Assembly (NCBI GenBank): GCA_013397865.1
Contig: VZTI01002650.1
Span: forward strand, 769,607 to 833,606
Length of the DNA stretch: 64,000 nt
Source: Struthidea cinerea
Taxonomy: Eukaryota > Chordata > Aves > Passeriformes > Corcoracidae
Reading direction: 5' to 3'
Shown: one piece after another, positions 23,996-37,400 of the stretch
How positions within the stretch are numbered: position 1 is the first letter of the stretch
Layout of the letters: each line of letters starts with the position of its first letter
Position numbers and translations under genes: made by a program
The notes under the pieces: model-generated
Databases searched by the model: none
Told to the model about the DNA's origin: nothing
The model's input: only the letters and a program-made list of their open reading frames with translations

Positions 23996-26900
23996 GATTT
24001 CAGGCGTATTGTTGGAGTGAGCTGCCCTGGGCAGGGGCTGTTCTGGGGTCGTGGAAGTGACTTGGATGTTCCTGGTGGTATCTAGTGGGAGCAGCTCGGG
24101 GCAATGGGTGAGTGGGTGCTGCACTCTGCTCACCTGACCTGGAGTGCCTTAAGGTGAGGGTCACTTGGATGATGGAGGGCAAGAGCTCTGGCTGAACCTG
24201 CACCTGCCTGCTTTGAATTCTGCTCGTGCCTTCCCTCTCCAAAAATTTATCCATCATAGTTCAGTTGGGTGCACTATAAAAAAGTACCAGGACTTTAACT
24301 AAAAAATATTTCCTAGTGAGTTTATCAAGTGCTCCACATTGTGTCATACTATGTGGGATCATTTGTTCCTAATGTATGCTCTCTCCTAGTTTCCTAATAC
24401 TGAAAAGTGTTCTGATTGCCTTTTTTTGGCATATTCTCTAACATTTGGCAACTTCCCTAAACTGGGTTTTGTTTTCGAACTCGTTTTGAGTTCAGTTTTC
24501 CTTTGTGTCTGTTTTTTCTAGGTGGCATTTGGAACTGCTCTACAACAACATACTCTGATGTGCTCTATGACTCTTTGAAGATAGTACTAATTTTTTAATT
24601 TAAAAAAGTTTATTAACTTGTTTGAAGTTATCCATTGTATATATAAAAGGTGAGCAGCAGAGGTCCTAGCCCTGAGCCTTTTCTAGAGCTGTGCCAGGTA
24701 TTTTGAAATCCAACTACACTGTCTGGTCTTAGTTGCTCTCCTTGTACTTCAAAGTATTCCTTTATATCTGAGGCTTGTCTCCTCAAAGGTGCTGCCTCTG
24801 CTCCTGTGTAAACACTTCTTTCTCTCCTTTCTTCCAGTGCATGCTGATACAGAAGTCAAATCTGTTATTATTTCCTTGGATCTTCCCAGTCTTCCTTATA
24901 AGTTCCTTATAAAAACTGGTCAGATTTGCAAGCTTTTGCTAGAGGGAAGTTTGGTGGCAGTTAATAGCTGGGGATTTTGGCTTTTTCCTTTTTTTAATCA
25001 AGTGCTAAGTCTCTCCTGCTAATGCACATGCAAACATGTACACACACATTTGAGCTGTACTTCTCTTGTGAAGAGTAGGTCTGAGGGGAGAACCTCTTTC
25101 ACCAGCTGCATTCTGAGCCCTCCAGGCACATGTGTTTGATGTAGTCAGAGATACTTGGTTTTAGGCCTTTAGAAAGTTACTCCTCACAGATACTTTCTTT
25201 TTCTTTCTGGTTTGATTTTGTTTGGTTTGTTTGGGTTGTTTTTTTTTTTAAATTTTATGTTTTACATTTAAATTTTGATAATTCCACCTTTTTCTTCTTG
25301 TTTAGACATTTCTTCTTGAAGGAGGGTTGTATTTCTTTTTAACAGCCGAACTCAGCCTCATGAAACTGTGCTAGGTTTTACAGATCTCGCTGACTCTGGC
25401 ACCCATCTAGCCTGAACTTTTAAGTGGTTTAAGAATACTATGCTGCCCATGAAGACTTTATTTTCATTTCCTTTAAAACTGTTATCTTTTAGCTTTGAGC
25501 CTGCATGTTGTTTTGGATTTCTTGTTCAAACAGGGATCTGGAATGTGTCCGTCGCATGGATGGGGACACTTGAAGCAGGCCTTTGTGTAATTCCAAACTA
25601 TGCCAAGGACACTGCTCCTAGAGCTGTACTTAAAGAAAGTAACCTCTTAGAGCCTTTACAAATTTAAATACCCTGTTACATCTCATGATATTTCAAGCTG
25701 AGGAAATGAATTTAAGTCACTCATTTTTAAACTTAATCTGAGTACAGCTATGTGACAGATACTCCATATTGCTGTAGTTCACTATCACTTCCACCAATTT
25801 ATGTCCTGGTGTTAAGGGTCAAAATAACTACCTCAGTTCTGCCAAGTCCATGATATGATACCGATATTTAATCCGTGTAATTTGTTGGGAGTAGTTTGGT
25901 TGGTTTCTACCCTTTACACCTGTATTCATATAAAACCATTTGATCTTGGTCATGCTGCCTGTTTTAAAAATCCTGCTCATCAAAGCTTTTGCTGGCTTTG
26001 TGCCTCTGCTGTTTCCTGCTGGGTGGTTACTGACTCTTCTCCTAACCCTTTTCTCCAGAATATGGATTTTATGCACTGTTGATGTTTTAAAAGAGATCCA
26101 TTGCCTTTTAAAGCGGAAGAATAGTCAAACTCTCAAAACCTATTATCCAGGTTTGACTCTGCTTGAACTGGGGGAAGCTTTGGGTTTGAAATTCACAGGA
26201 CAGAAGTTGATGTTGAAAGAATTACGATGAATCAACCCCACCAAACATCTCAGTGGCTGTAAAGCAACAAGTCAAACTCGGTGTTGACTTAACTACGTGT
26301 TCCCTGTAGAGAGTTTACACAGCTTTGTTCAGCTGTTTCAGTGCTGAAGAGGCATTGCATACACATAAAAGATGACAAAGTATAGTATGGATAGTGGCTT
26401 CAACTGTGTGGCTACATAGCAAAAATGACCTGGTATCCAACAGTTAGTGTTTTTGAGGGTCTTGCATTTTACAATAAAAGCAAATACAGTTCTTTGTACA
26501 CATTAAAGGAAAACCCCAAACTTGCTTTTTGCCGTACTGAAAAAAAATGCAGGAATGTTACATGCACTCTCAGGTTTGTTGTTGTATAGGTATCAGTCTT
26601 CCAAAATACTTCAGTATCAGTTACTCTTAAGCCCTTGCAGCTCCTCACAAATACTTCTGTCAAGTTTATCTTCAGAGGAGTTGGTGATGCAAACCATCCC
26701 ATTCTTAGGGAAGAGTGGGAGCAAAAATTTGTGATGCACACTAGTAATGGCCCATGGCTTTATTAGCAATAAAAGACCTCTCTGCCACAGTGCTGCTGCT
26801 CTCTGGAAGTACTGGTGTGGTCTGATGAGAGCCCGGCTGAAGACTTTTGTCATTCACCTTCTGGAAAAACAGGTCTGTTGCATTAAAACAGCTGGTTTAA

Positions 26901-28106
26901 AATACAGTTTATAGTTTCACTGTCATTCATGTTGTATTTCAGTTCAAAGAGGAAAGAACTTAGATTTCCTTGGTGTAGGCTGAAAGCCTCGGAGAGAGAA
27001 AATACTGAAAAATTGCATCAACTATGTAGGTATTGAGAGCAAGTGAGAAAGTCACCCTAAACTGGCTGGTTTTCACTTTAAATTACCCTCTGTAGTTTTT
27101 GTTATACCTGGTCTTCTGGGAACAGCCAATACAAAAACGGTAAGTAACAAAACTGTACAGAGTTCCCTTGAAAAGAAAGGCCAGTGGATGGAAAGCCTGA
27201 TGGTGCTTCCTTTTCCCAGCACATATGAACCTCCAGGAATAACACACTGAACTAAGTATACTCTGTAAGTACTGTGTGAGCACACCTAAAGTAACTCTTG
27301 TCTAATGCAATAAATAAATACCTTGCTGGAGCCATTGTTCAGGTTGACTATTCTATTACTTTTCTTTTTTTTAAACTTCAACTCCCATTGTATTTATTAC
27401 TACCATACAGCAGTGCAGAAACAGTTACCTACTTCCTGTGGGAGGCAACAGTTTTTAAAATCAAAATCTTACGGCATTCAGCTAAATAGACTTCAAAACA
27501 ATGATCTTCCACTGTTGCACAAACATGCTACTCAGGCATTAAAAAAATACTTTAAAAAACTACTTGCAAATTAAAAACCATATTGGCCTCAGCACCACAT
27601 TCTCAGTAACAAAACACTTTTCAGCCAGTAAGATGTAGGCTCTCCTAATTAAATGCTGGCTGCAGGACCGAGCTGTCTTAGAGCTGCCTAAAAAAGATCG
27701 GTATGAAGTTGCTGCTACTGAAGGAAGCTGTGTGTACACAGGTATGGAGAGGGACAATCCAGGCTTGGGGGAAAAAAAGTAGGGCAGAGATTATATTTAC
27801 TGCTGCACTTCGAACTACAGGTATAGTTAATTTTTGTCCCTAATGGATTATCCTATCCTTTCAGCTGTCAGAGAGCAGGCACTGACTGTGTGCCTAGGCC
27901 CCAGGAGCCTGCTTCTCTGTGCTCTAGAGGGAAGTAGGGATTTGTGGGACCTTCAAGGTACCACCAGTGATCCCTACACCTCCAGATCTGAGCTCTTGGT
28001 GTTTCAGTAAATAAAATCTAGAACCCTGACAAAATTTGACAGTCAGTGTCAAAGAGGGACTTTTCACAAGTGCAGGGAGTGATGCTGGGTCATTACTTTA
28101 AATCCC

Positions 28107-28306
28107 AAAAGGTAGATTTTGATTAGATATGAGGAAGAAATGCTTTACTGTGAGGGCGGTGAGGTACTGGAACAGGTTGCCCAGAGAAGCTGTGGATGCC
28201 TTATCTCAAAGCTCCATCCATGGAAGTGTTCAAGGACAGGTTCAGTGGGGCTTGGAGCAACCTGGTCTAGTGTAAAATGTCCCTGCCCATGGCAGAGGGG
28301 TTGGTA
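28107..28306 (+). repeat. CR1 LINE 3' fragment
   Basis: The sequence follows avian CR1 closely: GATATGAGGAAGAAATGCTT, then GTACTGGAACAGGTTGCCCA, GTTCAAGGACAGGTTCAGTG and TGTCCCTGCCCATGGCAGAG. It stops at GGGGTTGG, so the last part with the GGTCCCTTCCAAC motif is missing. The copy is truncated at both ends. Confidence 0.92.
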
Positions 28307-29331
28307 AAACAAACCCATATTCAGAGAATGCATTCATTTCCATTTCCTGTGTGTGGCATTTTAGTGTTTGTACACCCAGAACACCAGCTGGACCAAAGCA
28401 CAGTTATTCAAGCAGTGGTCAAGATGTCCTTTGGCAGGTTTGACCTTTCATCCTGTTGAGCACGTGCCTGCCAAACTGCAACAGCATCTCAGCCTTCCAG
28501 AGGAATATTCAAGCTCTTTCGCACCTACCTGCATCACTTTAATAGGAATCATTCTTGAAAAAGGTGTGGGGAGAAACAAGTCCATGCATGTGACTACAAA
28601 CCAGGGGGTGGCCCTGGTAACAGCAGGTGGGGAGTTAAAAATAAGTAACATAAGAAAAGCAATGACAAGAGCAGTGCAGTTACTCCACTCCACTTTCTCC
28701 CTCCCATTCACTTAGTGAGGCAGTAAAAAGACTTTAGTGAACAACCAACCCCAACCATATTTCACACACAAAGCTGGAATCACCAATTCTAGGGATGAGC
28801 TGTTCTCTACATGCTGCTGCCAAGCAGCCAGGAGGTCTCCTTGAAGTGAGCACTGAAGAGTACCAGAAACAGGGAGGGGTCATGTCAGAGAGCACTGATC
28901 TATCTGCACCAGGAGGAACCACCACCACCACTCTCTCAGGGAAGTACTTCTGTTTTTCCAGAAAGTTGGGCCACTGATGTTATGCCATGGTGATTTTTTG
29001 CCTTTTCTTTTATATACCTTTTATATATTCTCTGTGTTCTTAGTATACGTATTTGTAGCCTGATATTGTAACTTAGTTCCAGTATTTTTCTAGGCAGGAA
29101 GACACAATGTTCTAAAAGTCTCCCAGTTGAAGGTCTGAAGCCTTTATGCTATCTTGGTTCTCCATAGGAACCAAGGCTGGAACCAGCTCTCTAGGACATA
29201 TTTTTGTAAACAGGATACAAGCCTCATCTGAGGGGGAGAGACTCTAGAAGTTGCCAGATTAGGGGGATGTTACTTTACCTATTAAGCTTCTCACTGGGGA
29301 ACCTTTGTCAGATATGCTAATTTTCAAAGTC

Positions 29332-29400
29332 TATAAAAATTGTATACGCATCACGTGCCGTGTGGATTCTACGGCATTTTCCACCTTGTCGAGTTGTGCA
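29332..29400 (+). mobile_element. Possible LTR remnant (TATA plus U5-like motif)
   Basis: A TATA-like box (TATAAAAA, 29,332-29,339) is followed about 40 bases on by ACGGCATTTTCCACCTTGTC. This resembles the ACGGCTTTGCATTTTCCATC just after the polyadenylation signal of the solo LTR at 60,700-61,087. The patch has several CpGs in an otherwise CpG-poor spacer. I could not find matching LTR ends or a target duplication, so the borders and the identity are uncertain. Confidence 0.3.
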
Positions 29401-30540
29401 CCATAAGGATCCTTATTAAGTGAGGTAAAACTCCTTTCATCCCCTTAACCGTTTCTGGATCATAATTCTAGGACCAGAGAAAAAGGCATCAACTTCTTCC
29501 TTTCCTACTTTTCAAGAGCTGCATGTGTTAGAATGATTGTCAAAAGAAGGTAGGGCCTGATTAGAAGCCACCTCTGAATTCAGTGTTCAGTGCTTATCAT
29601 GTGCTGTCACTTGCATTTCCCCAGCAGGGTGGTAGAGAGAACAGCAAGAAAATCTCCTGGGCACAGCTGGAGGCATTTCAGAGGTGGGTGAGGGAGGAAT
29701 GAAACCACTTGCCCCCTCCCTGACACAGGTCAATGTGCTGCCACCATCCAAGCAATGGCCACTACCAAAGGCCCTCTTCACTTTCCTCCATCCGTATTAT
29801 TGCTGAGCATGGCCCAAAGCAAGGAATATCCCTTTGGCCGGCTGGGGATGTGTCTTGCTGTGTCTCCTCCGCAGCTCATGCCCCTTCCCCCCAGCCTATG
29901 TGGTGTGCAAGCACTGCCCAGCAAGAGCCAAAGCACAGGTGCCTTATCAGCACCATTCCAGCCATAAATCCAAACCACAGCCCCAGCACCACATCACTGC
30001 TCAGATGGACGTGCACTCCATCCCAGCCAGAGCCAGCACAGGCAGCTTCAGATATGCAGCTGGAGCCCAGTAGTCTACTAATGTGTTACAGTCCCACTGG
30101 AGAGGAGAGCAAGGTATCACATTTTCAGTATCAGTCACCACAGTCATCTTTTTTTTTCAGCTTGAGCAGAAAGATCAGGACAGTCAGCAGTTCATTTAAT
30201 TAAGGTCTTAAGTAGCTAAGAGCTATAAACTCCAGGCAGACACTGAGATTTGTCTGACAGCTCCCAACGTAATCCATTACCTGGCTGTAGATCCGTGATA
30301 AGCATGGAGAAATTTTGCTTCTATACAGTCAAAATTCTTGAGCTTTTCAGTCAGTGCGGGGTTTAGAAGCAAACTGTGTGTTTGTCTTCTATTTGCTCAG
30401 ACACTAATGTATTTCAGACAACTGCCCAATTGCCTCACTTAAGTAAAAAATGCCCAAACACAGGTGTCACCAATTCACTGAGAGGGCACTGGCACCTTGG
30501 CACTTAAGAAAATGATAAAGGATAGTGCTTTCACCACCAC

Positions 30541-30610
30541 CCAAAAAAAACCCCATAACACACACACATAAACCACATCAACACAAACAACATCCAACCA
30601 CTAATCACCC
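30541..30610. repeat. A/C-rich low-complexity tract
   Basis: The + strand is almost free of G over about 70 bases (AAAACCCC, a short ACACACAC run and CAACAC-type words). It is simple sequence with no coding value. Confidence 0.8.
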
Positions 30611-30904
30611 AAATACAAAGAAGTTACTTGAGTCTGCTCAAGATTTATACTTGAACTTTACATGAGATCTACTGGCTCTCCTCATGGATTTCCTAAACCT
30701 CCTCCTATACCCATTTCCTTTGTGAAGGAGTCAGGTTACCTATTCCAATTTTTTTGTCATGAAGACAACTCTAATCTTCCAAGACCTTTAAGTGTGGGCT
30801 AAGTTATAAACTAAAAAAGACATACCTTTATCACCAGGCAGCAATTAAATTATATTCAGGCAAGAAAGCATTCCACTTATGCCATATGGACATTAAACAC
30901 ACCA

Positions 30905-31373
30905 AACTTCTTTTAAATAGATTTTATTTATGCAAAGACAATCCAAAAGTGGTGTGTAAAAGTGAAAAGCTCTTTTTACATATTAATAAAAAGGGGTTTT
31001 TTTTAATATAGTTTCTATGTGTGCAGAGTGAGGATTTGACCATTTTATTTACAGGAACCCAGTAAGTTTGTTTAAAAATATAGACATAGGTATTAAGTCA
31101 TTCTTATCTTCTCTAAAGCTAATTGCTGTACAGTATACAGCACCTCAAAGTGCCCACACAACCAAGGGTATCCCACAACAACTTGATTATACAAGCTTTT
31201 TGTGCCTGATTAAGAATATTCTTGTTTTGATGTAATGCTTCTGCCCAGTGATTGTGGGGGCTTTTGGTTTTGTTTTTTAGTTGCCTTTTTTTTTTTTAGG
31301 GGCTTTATTTTTTGTGTACAGTAGTCAAATTATATTACTACATCATTCCCAGTAGTTTCTTAAAGAAGAAAAG
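30905..31373 (-). other. RBBP7: RBBP7 3' UTR
   Basis: This follows the RBBP7 stop codon on the - strand. AATAAA signals read on that strand lie at 31,304-31,309, 31,044-31,049 and 30,923-30,928. The last is the most distal, and cleavage about 20 bases beyond it would end the transcript near 30,905. The 3' end is inferred. Confidence 0.55.
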
Positions 31374-31442
31374 TTACATTCCTTGAGCCTCCAGTTCAGC
31401 TGCTGTTATATCTGGTTCTTCATCACTGTAAATGTTTTCTGC
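31374..31442 (-). CDS. RBBP7: RBBP7 exon 12, terminal coding exon
   Basis: The acceptor is TGTCTTCAG and the stop is TAA at 31,376-31,374. It encodes [20 protein letters not shown] then GM. The acidic C-terminal tail is the most variable part of the protein between species. Confidence 0.97.
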   Translation of the reverse strand, partial: AENIYSDEEPDITAAELEAQGM

Positions 31443-34400
31443 CTGAAGACACAAGACATTACATTACAAGTGATACACACAACTGTTTTTAAACAATCTT
31501 CTACACTTGATACAGAAAAAGATCTTGATAATACCAAGGTGGTACAGCCATCATCCCCTCCTTGAAGGGACTTTCTCCCTGCCCTTTCTTAAAGGGCGGC
31601 CAAATTTAGGAATGTGCACACAGTGGCTACATTTTGGCAGTTGCCTTCTTGAATTGCTCCATTTCAACAGCAAAAGCCGCAGCCATTTAACCACTAGCCT
31701 TATTATGAACATTTTATTTGGAATTATTTCAAGCTCAGTCTAAACACACAAAACAAGAGCACGTATCAAAATAAAAGAAGCCTGACCTGTGACACACACT
31801 TAAGTCTGTTACAGTTTCTTAACTTAATTTATTCCCAAATTACTTTATTCCACGTTTCTAAGATAGCTGATCCATTTCCTGTAAAGCAATATGAACTAAC
31901 TGGGGAGTTAAAAGGCATCCTGCTTTACAGCCAACATACAGGGGGGGAAGAGTAAGTCTTAGCTAATATCAGATATCAGTTTGCAACTGCTTTATTAAGA
32001 ATAATAAAGCAGTTAATATTGATGAGTACCTAGGACTTGGAATCAAGAATTAACTAGCAGTTGCTTTTATTCAAGTTGAGTCTTGGTTTTCTTTTTAAAG
32101 TCTGACACTGTTTGATTAGAGCAAGAAGTATATGGCACAGACAACTTTCAGTCCTTGAAGGCACAAGCTGCCCTAAGAAGAACAAGCCTTTTCAGTTTCA
32201 TTTATACAATAAGCTTCAGAGCAACTCAAGAGCTGTTGTGACACTCACCATTTGCCATATCTGCATTATGTTGTCCTCTGATACAGAACAGATTACCCAA
32301 GGCTCATTAGGATTCCAGCTGAAGTCTGAAATTTTGGCAGTGTGTCCTCCATGAATAAACTGTTAAAAAAAACCCCACAAGCTTCAGTAAGCCGTTTCAA
32401 CTCTAGAGAAATCTGTTAAAACCTGGGATTCTTAAGTTAAATTCATCATGCTAATGACTACACAAAGAAAAACTTGCTACTAGAGATTCACAACAGACAT
32501 AAGGAAGGTGTGTGTTCAACTGCTTCCCATTCACTGCCCGTGGACACACATGCAGCTGCTGAGACAGCATTTGAGATAACAGTTCCTATTACTACAGCAA
32601 CAACTGCCATCCTCAAAATGGTCTCTCTTCACACAGGGCTGGGCTGTGAAATCCACACATTTTTCATTCTGATTACGTCTAAGAGCACTTAGAGAGTCAC
32701 ACAGGAAATGGGGAAATCTTCAGAACTGAACAGAGGAAGCCTACAGCAAATTAGAGCAATGGACTGGAAACCAGGGAGGTGAAAAGATTTACGAACAGCT
32801 GCAGTTTTAGCAGCACAGTGACAAGACATGTCACAGCCACACAGCATGTCAGCACACTGAAACCTGAACAAAAGGGTACCAGCAGCTCAGGAGGCCCATC
32901 TTCTGCATCCTCTGCAGACTGCTCTTCTCCAATTTTACTGTAAGAAAGTAGTTTATACTTTTTATTAAAATTACAATTGCATTCTATATCAACTTAACTG
33001 AACAGTTCTTGGCCTTTGTTTCCCATATTTGCAATTTGTTTTCCTCACTGTGAAATAACTATAAGCATCAGGTATAAAACATCAGCTGTCTGGCACTGTC
33101 ATTACTGAAATAGAATCTTAACTTGTGAAGCACATGGAGGCAAAAATCACTTATTGATGTGATGCCTAAAGATTTTTAGCCTTTTTCATATGTGTAGGTT
33201 TGTAGATATTTAAAATATAGTTGTATGATTTCTAGTACTTTTCCCGACCTCTCTCACATTTTAGAATAATAAGCTAACCCTTTCTAACACACTCCTGAAA
33301 TTCTGTTTAGTCTTATTCTTAAGAACAGAATTTCTGACAAGGACATCTTGTTTTCCACCAGAACTTGAGAGACATAACAAGAAATAGGGCAAAGAAACCT
33401 CTGGACCAACTCCAAAGGGGCAGACCCAAGGGTGGGTTACCAGGCCAACTGACCTCCTACTGGCTATACTTGCTAGATACACTAATTAATTAACCTTTTA
33501 AAAACTGTAGAAACCCTTTATCATGCATGCACATATAGCTGTATTTGTGCACCTGAAAGCTTTCATTAAAGAACCGCTTTTTATCCTACCACTCTAACAC
33601 TGTTGCAAGTTTTGTCTTTTGAATCTAGGCAACAAGTGGACAACAGAAAACAATGCTATTAGCAAGAAATCCTGATGGAGAAGTAACTTTAGATGTACTG
33701 TACTCTTTCTATTTATACCCAAAAGACCAGGCCTGAGGTAAGCAAGGAAGGCTAGAGAACAGCACAAATCAAACCTGCCAAATAATGCAGGCCTGCAGCC
33801 TTTTTTTTAAACCATCTGTTAATGTATACTAACAGAAAGGAATTGCTCCTCACCTTAGATCCCATACATGAAGCCGACGATCGGTACCACTTGAAGCAAG
33901 AATGGTTTCATTATGAGGAGACCAGTGAACCTATTAAAAGAAAACTTCAGTGGAGCAGTTACTGATTGCTAAAGCATATCCTGAATAACCAGCACCCCAG
34001 CCACTAATTTTTAACTATACTCTGTAAATCAGTTTCTTCCAGCACAGAGGGTATCCAGTAGCTCAAATAGACTGCTTTAAAGTCTTAAGATTTCTTAAAC
34101 TGAACAATGTTATTTCAGTGTTACAGATCTCCCACACTTTATGAAATTAGTCTAAAAATCACTGTTACTTGCACCTAATTAAATAGGCAGAGTTCACAAA
34201 ATTAGGTTTGAACCCAAATCCTCTCTACAGCACATCATTTTAGAGAAACCTTCTACCTGTACTAAAGGTACTCGTGAACACCCAGTATCTTTTTACCAGT
34301 AAGTTGTTGACTACTTGCTTCAAAGGCAAGTGGGGAAAGGCAGAAATAAACTACATGGTACTGTCTGTAATTGTCAAACACAACATAGTGAATTTTGGTT

Positions 34401-37400
34401 CAACAGATTTATTTGTGTTGCAAGAACACAAATCTACGTGTTCTTGCCCAACTCAGTACTCTTCTTGGGTTTTTTCTACAGGTTGTGAGTAGTTTACCCA
34501 CCTGAAAAATCTCATCCTTATGAGACTCAAAAGAATGGAGTTTCAGCTTTAAGTTTCGAAGATCCCATAGAGCCACCGTCTGGGAGACACAAGTAACAAG
34601 AAATTGGTTATACTATAATGGCCTTCATCTGCACTGCTTAGGAATGTAAAATATACACAAGTAAAAACCTTGTCAGCAGAGCCAGTTGCCAGAATGAACT
34701 CGCTGTAGGGATTGAAGGACAAACAGTTGACCTCGGCTGTGTGAGCATCTACTGAGTGACTCGGCTTGGACGTGGCATTAGATCTTGTGTCCCAACTGTG
34801 GCAGTGAAGGGTTTGGGGAAGGGTTGGGGGCAGGGAGGAAAGAGGGAGAGCAAACAAACTTCAATTTTTACAGGAGATTCTTTTTCACTACAGCTTTTAT
34901 TACTAAACTCTACTCTGAAGCTACAGTTTTCATTCCAAAACCTTCAGTATTTTGTGTCTGTTGTACATGAGCAGCTTGCACCAGGAAGCTGACACACACA
35001 TTAGTTACATCTTCTTTTCAAGTGATGTGAACACATTAAATGGCATGTAGATTTAAGTGATTCTGCACCATCACTGTAGCCAATTGCCACAAAGAGCTAC
35101 ATGAAATCATTCCAAAATTCAGACTTTGTTTTTTACCCAAGTGCTGTGGACTAGGTCCACTGGCAGCACACAGCAGGCACTACCCAGAAATGTCCTAACT
35201 TACATCATAAGCTTCTGATCATCTGCCACGGATCCAAACAGAGACTCATGGAGCAGGTGCCATGCCACGTCTTCAACTACTGCAGAGTGCCCGGTAAAGA
35301 TGGCTTTTGCCTCAACAATCTTGCCTTCTTTGGGTCCAGCACTTATATCCCATAAACACACCGTCTATAAATAAGCCACATTCTACTGAAATGCAGACTC
35401 TGATTGTACTATCTTTCAAATAAATAATCAATCACACTCTACAGAGACAACACTCCTGAAGCAGTTCTTTGCTTTTGAAAAAGAACACTTAGTATGCCAC
35501 AAATGAGAGCTAAGTTATCAATCAGTTTTCTGCAAGTACAAGGGCCAAGGATTATTTAGAAGGTCACAAAAGCAATTTACACTTTTTAAGTCCACAAAGA
35601 AATTTATAAGCTATTAGTTCAATTGATCTTTGAGAGTCTTACTAAATTATGGTCTTGACCCAAGCCAGTTTAAAGGGTTTCTTCCAACAGACAGCTATAA
35701 AAATATTCTTACATCAAGAACCTTAAAAAGAACTTGTTGTTGATTACAGCCTAAAGCCAACTGACAGCCCTTAGAAATGTAATTACAGTATGTGAGAGCT
35801 TCCCCACATAACAATACACAGCTGCACTAGGACTGATTTTCTCCAATTTTCTACTATAGCATAAATTAGGAGTTGGATTTTTTAAATAGGGGAAAAGATG
35901 TGGTTCTTACATGATCATCTGAGGCACTGAGAAGATGTCCACTCAAATTTGAGTTCCAGGATAAACCATAGCCTTCCTTCTGGTGTCCTCTTAATCTAAG
36001 GTCAGGATTACACTCTCCATTTGGGTCTGAAAGACAGAAAATTCCTTCCATTTAGCGTCTCCTTGCACATCAATCCATAGGAGCATCATTATCACCCAAG
36101 AACTTCGCTTCTGTTGCAATAATTATATTTTATACATGAACCTCTCCAGAGAGTGCTGCTTCTACCAAGATTCTCTTAGGAAAGTGAGCATAAGCAGGCA
36201 GTTAAAGTCCCTGAAGATATGGGCCTTCTCCTTTGGATTCTAGAGCCCAGCAATGCTCTCCCAATCACAGTCAAACACAAGTTTACCCCTCGATGACAAG
36301 AGGCATTTTGCTCAGCTCCAAGGAGACTGACCCACCTGGTTTTGAAGGATGTTTAGTGTAGTCAAACACCAGCACATCAGCAGAGGGTGTTTTTGTTGCA
36401 ATGATGCAGGGATTCTGTGGCATGTATCGGGCACGGTTCACTTCACCCTCATGGTTAATTTTAATCTCCATCTCAATTTTGCCAGTCACAGATCCAAAGC
36501 CACCAAATTCTACAGTTGTCAGAAAAATTTCAGTTTATCACACCAATTATTTTAGACTACTGAAACAGCACCTGCCCTACTCCAAGAAACACCTTATTAA
36601 ACACAAGCAAAGACTAGGAATGACTCACACCATGCAACACAACAGCATTAACACTTCTGATATATGGAATCCTCTTTCAGACCTTTAGTCTTTATTTGAG
36701 GTAGAAGTGTACCAGTTTTCACCACAACTGAGAGAGCTGGTAGAAAGTCTAGTAGGGATTGTACACCATAATGTTACCTAAGCTCTTCTGAGAAGAGTTT
36801 CCTCTTTTCAGTAATCTAGAATTAGTGTGGACTGGTAAGTATATGTCCCCTTTAGTATTTAACAGCAAGTTAGAATATCATTATCAGAACAAGTGAAAGG
36901 AGTAATGATACTGCTCAATCAGAACCTAAGAATGCTGCATGCCCACCTCCTTTCTCACCGTCATACTGCAAAGCATCAAATTGATCATCACTGGGAATAT
37001 GGACTCTGGCAACAACCAGGTGGTTCTGTTCATCGGACGTGTGTGTTCCCAAAACCAGCCAGTGCAGAGCATAATCCTTTCCTTCCGGCCTGTTTAGAAT
37101 AATAAACGTTGGAATAAAAGTATGTGCTCAGTTACAGAAGTTCCATAGCTTGCATCAATAACTCTCAAGATCCAAACCTCTTCAGGGAACTAGAAAAGAG
37201 ACACTTTGTAAGAGATCCTCCCCTTTGTTGCAAAGACTTGTGCAATAAAGCAAACTGGACTCTGCCATGAGCAAGACAAAGACACAACCAGCAAGGCTCA
37301 AGAGACAATACAAGCCAGTAAACATTGCCACTGTGGCTTGAAAGGGACAGTTACAGTTTACACAGCCATTAGAGGTGACACCAATACCTACTTCTGTCTA

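Larger units (their letters stand above)
23996..30904. other. Intergenic spacer between convergent TXLNG and RBBP7
   Basis: This spacer lies between the 3' ends of two convergent genes. It includes a G+C-richer patch at about 24,000-24,240 and another at about 29,600-30,080, both without splice signals or protein resemblance. It also has a CR1 tail at 28,107-28,306 and a possible LTR remnant near 29,332. No gene was recognised. Confidence 0.65.

Noticed and set aside
29733..30203. A 156-codon open frame in the TXLNG-RBBP7 spacer
   Set aside because: It is Ser/Pro/His/Gln-rich with no domain, splice signal or promoter. It coincides with a locally C-rich patch that lowers stop density, and overlapping frames of similar length occur on both strands.
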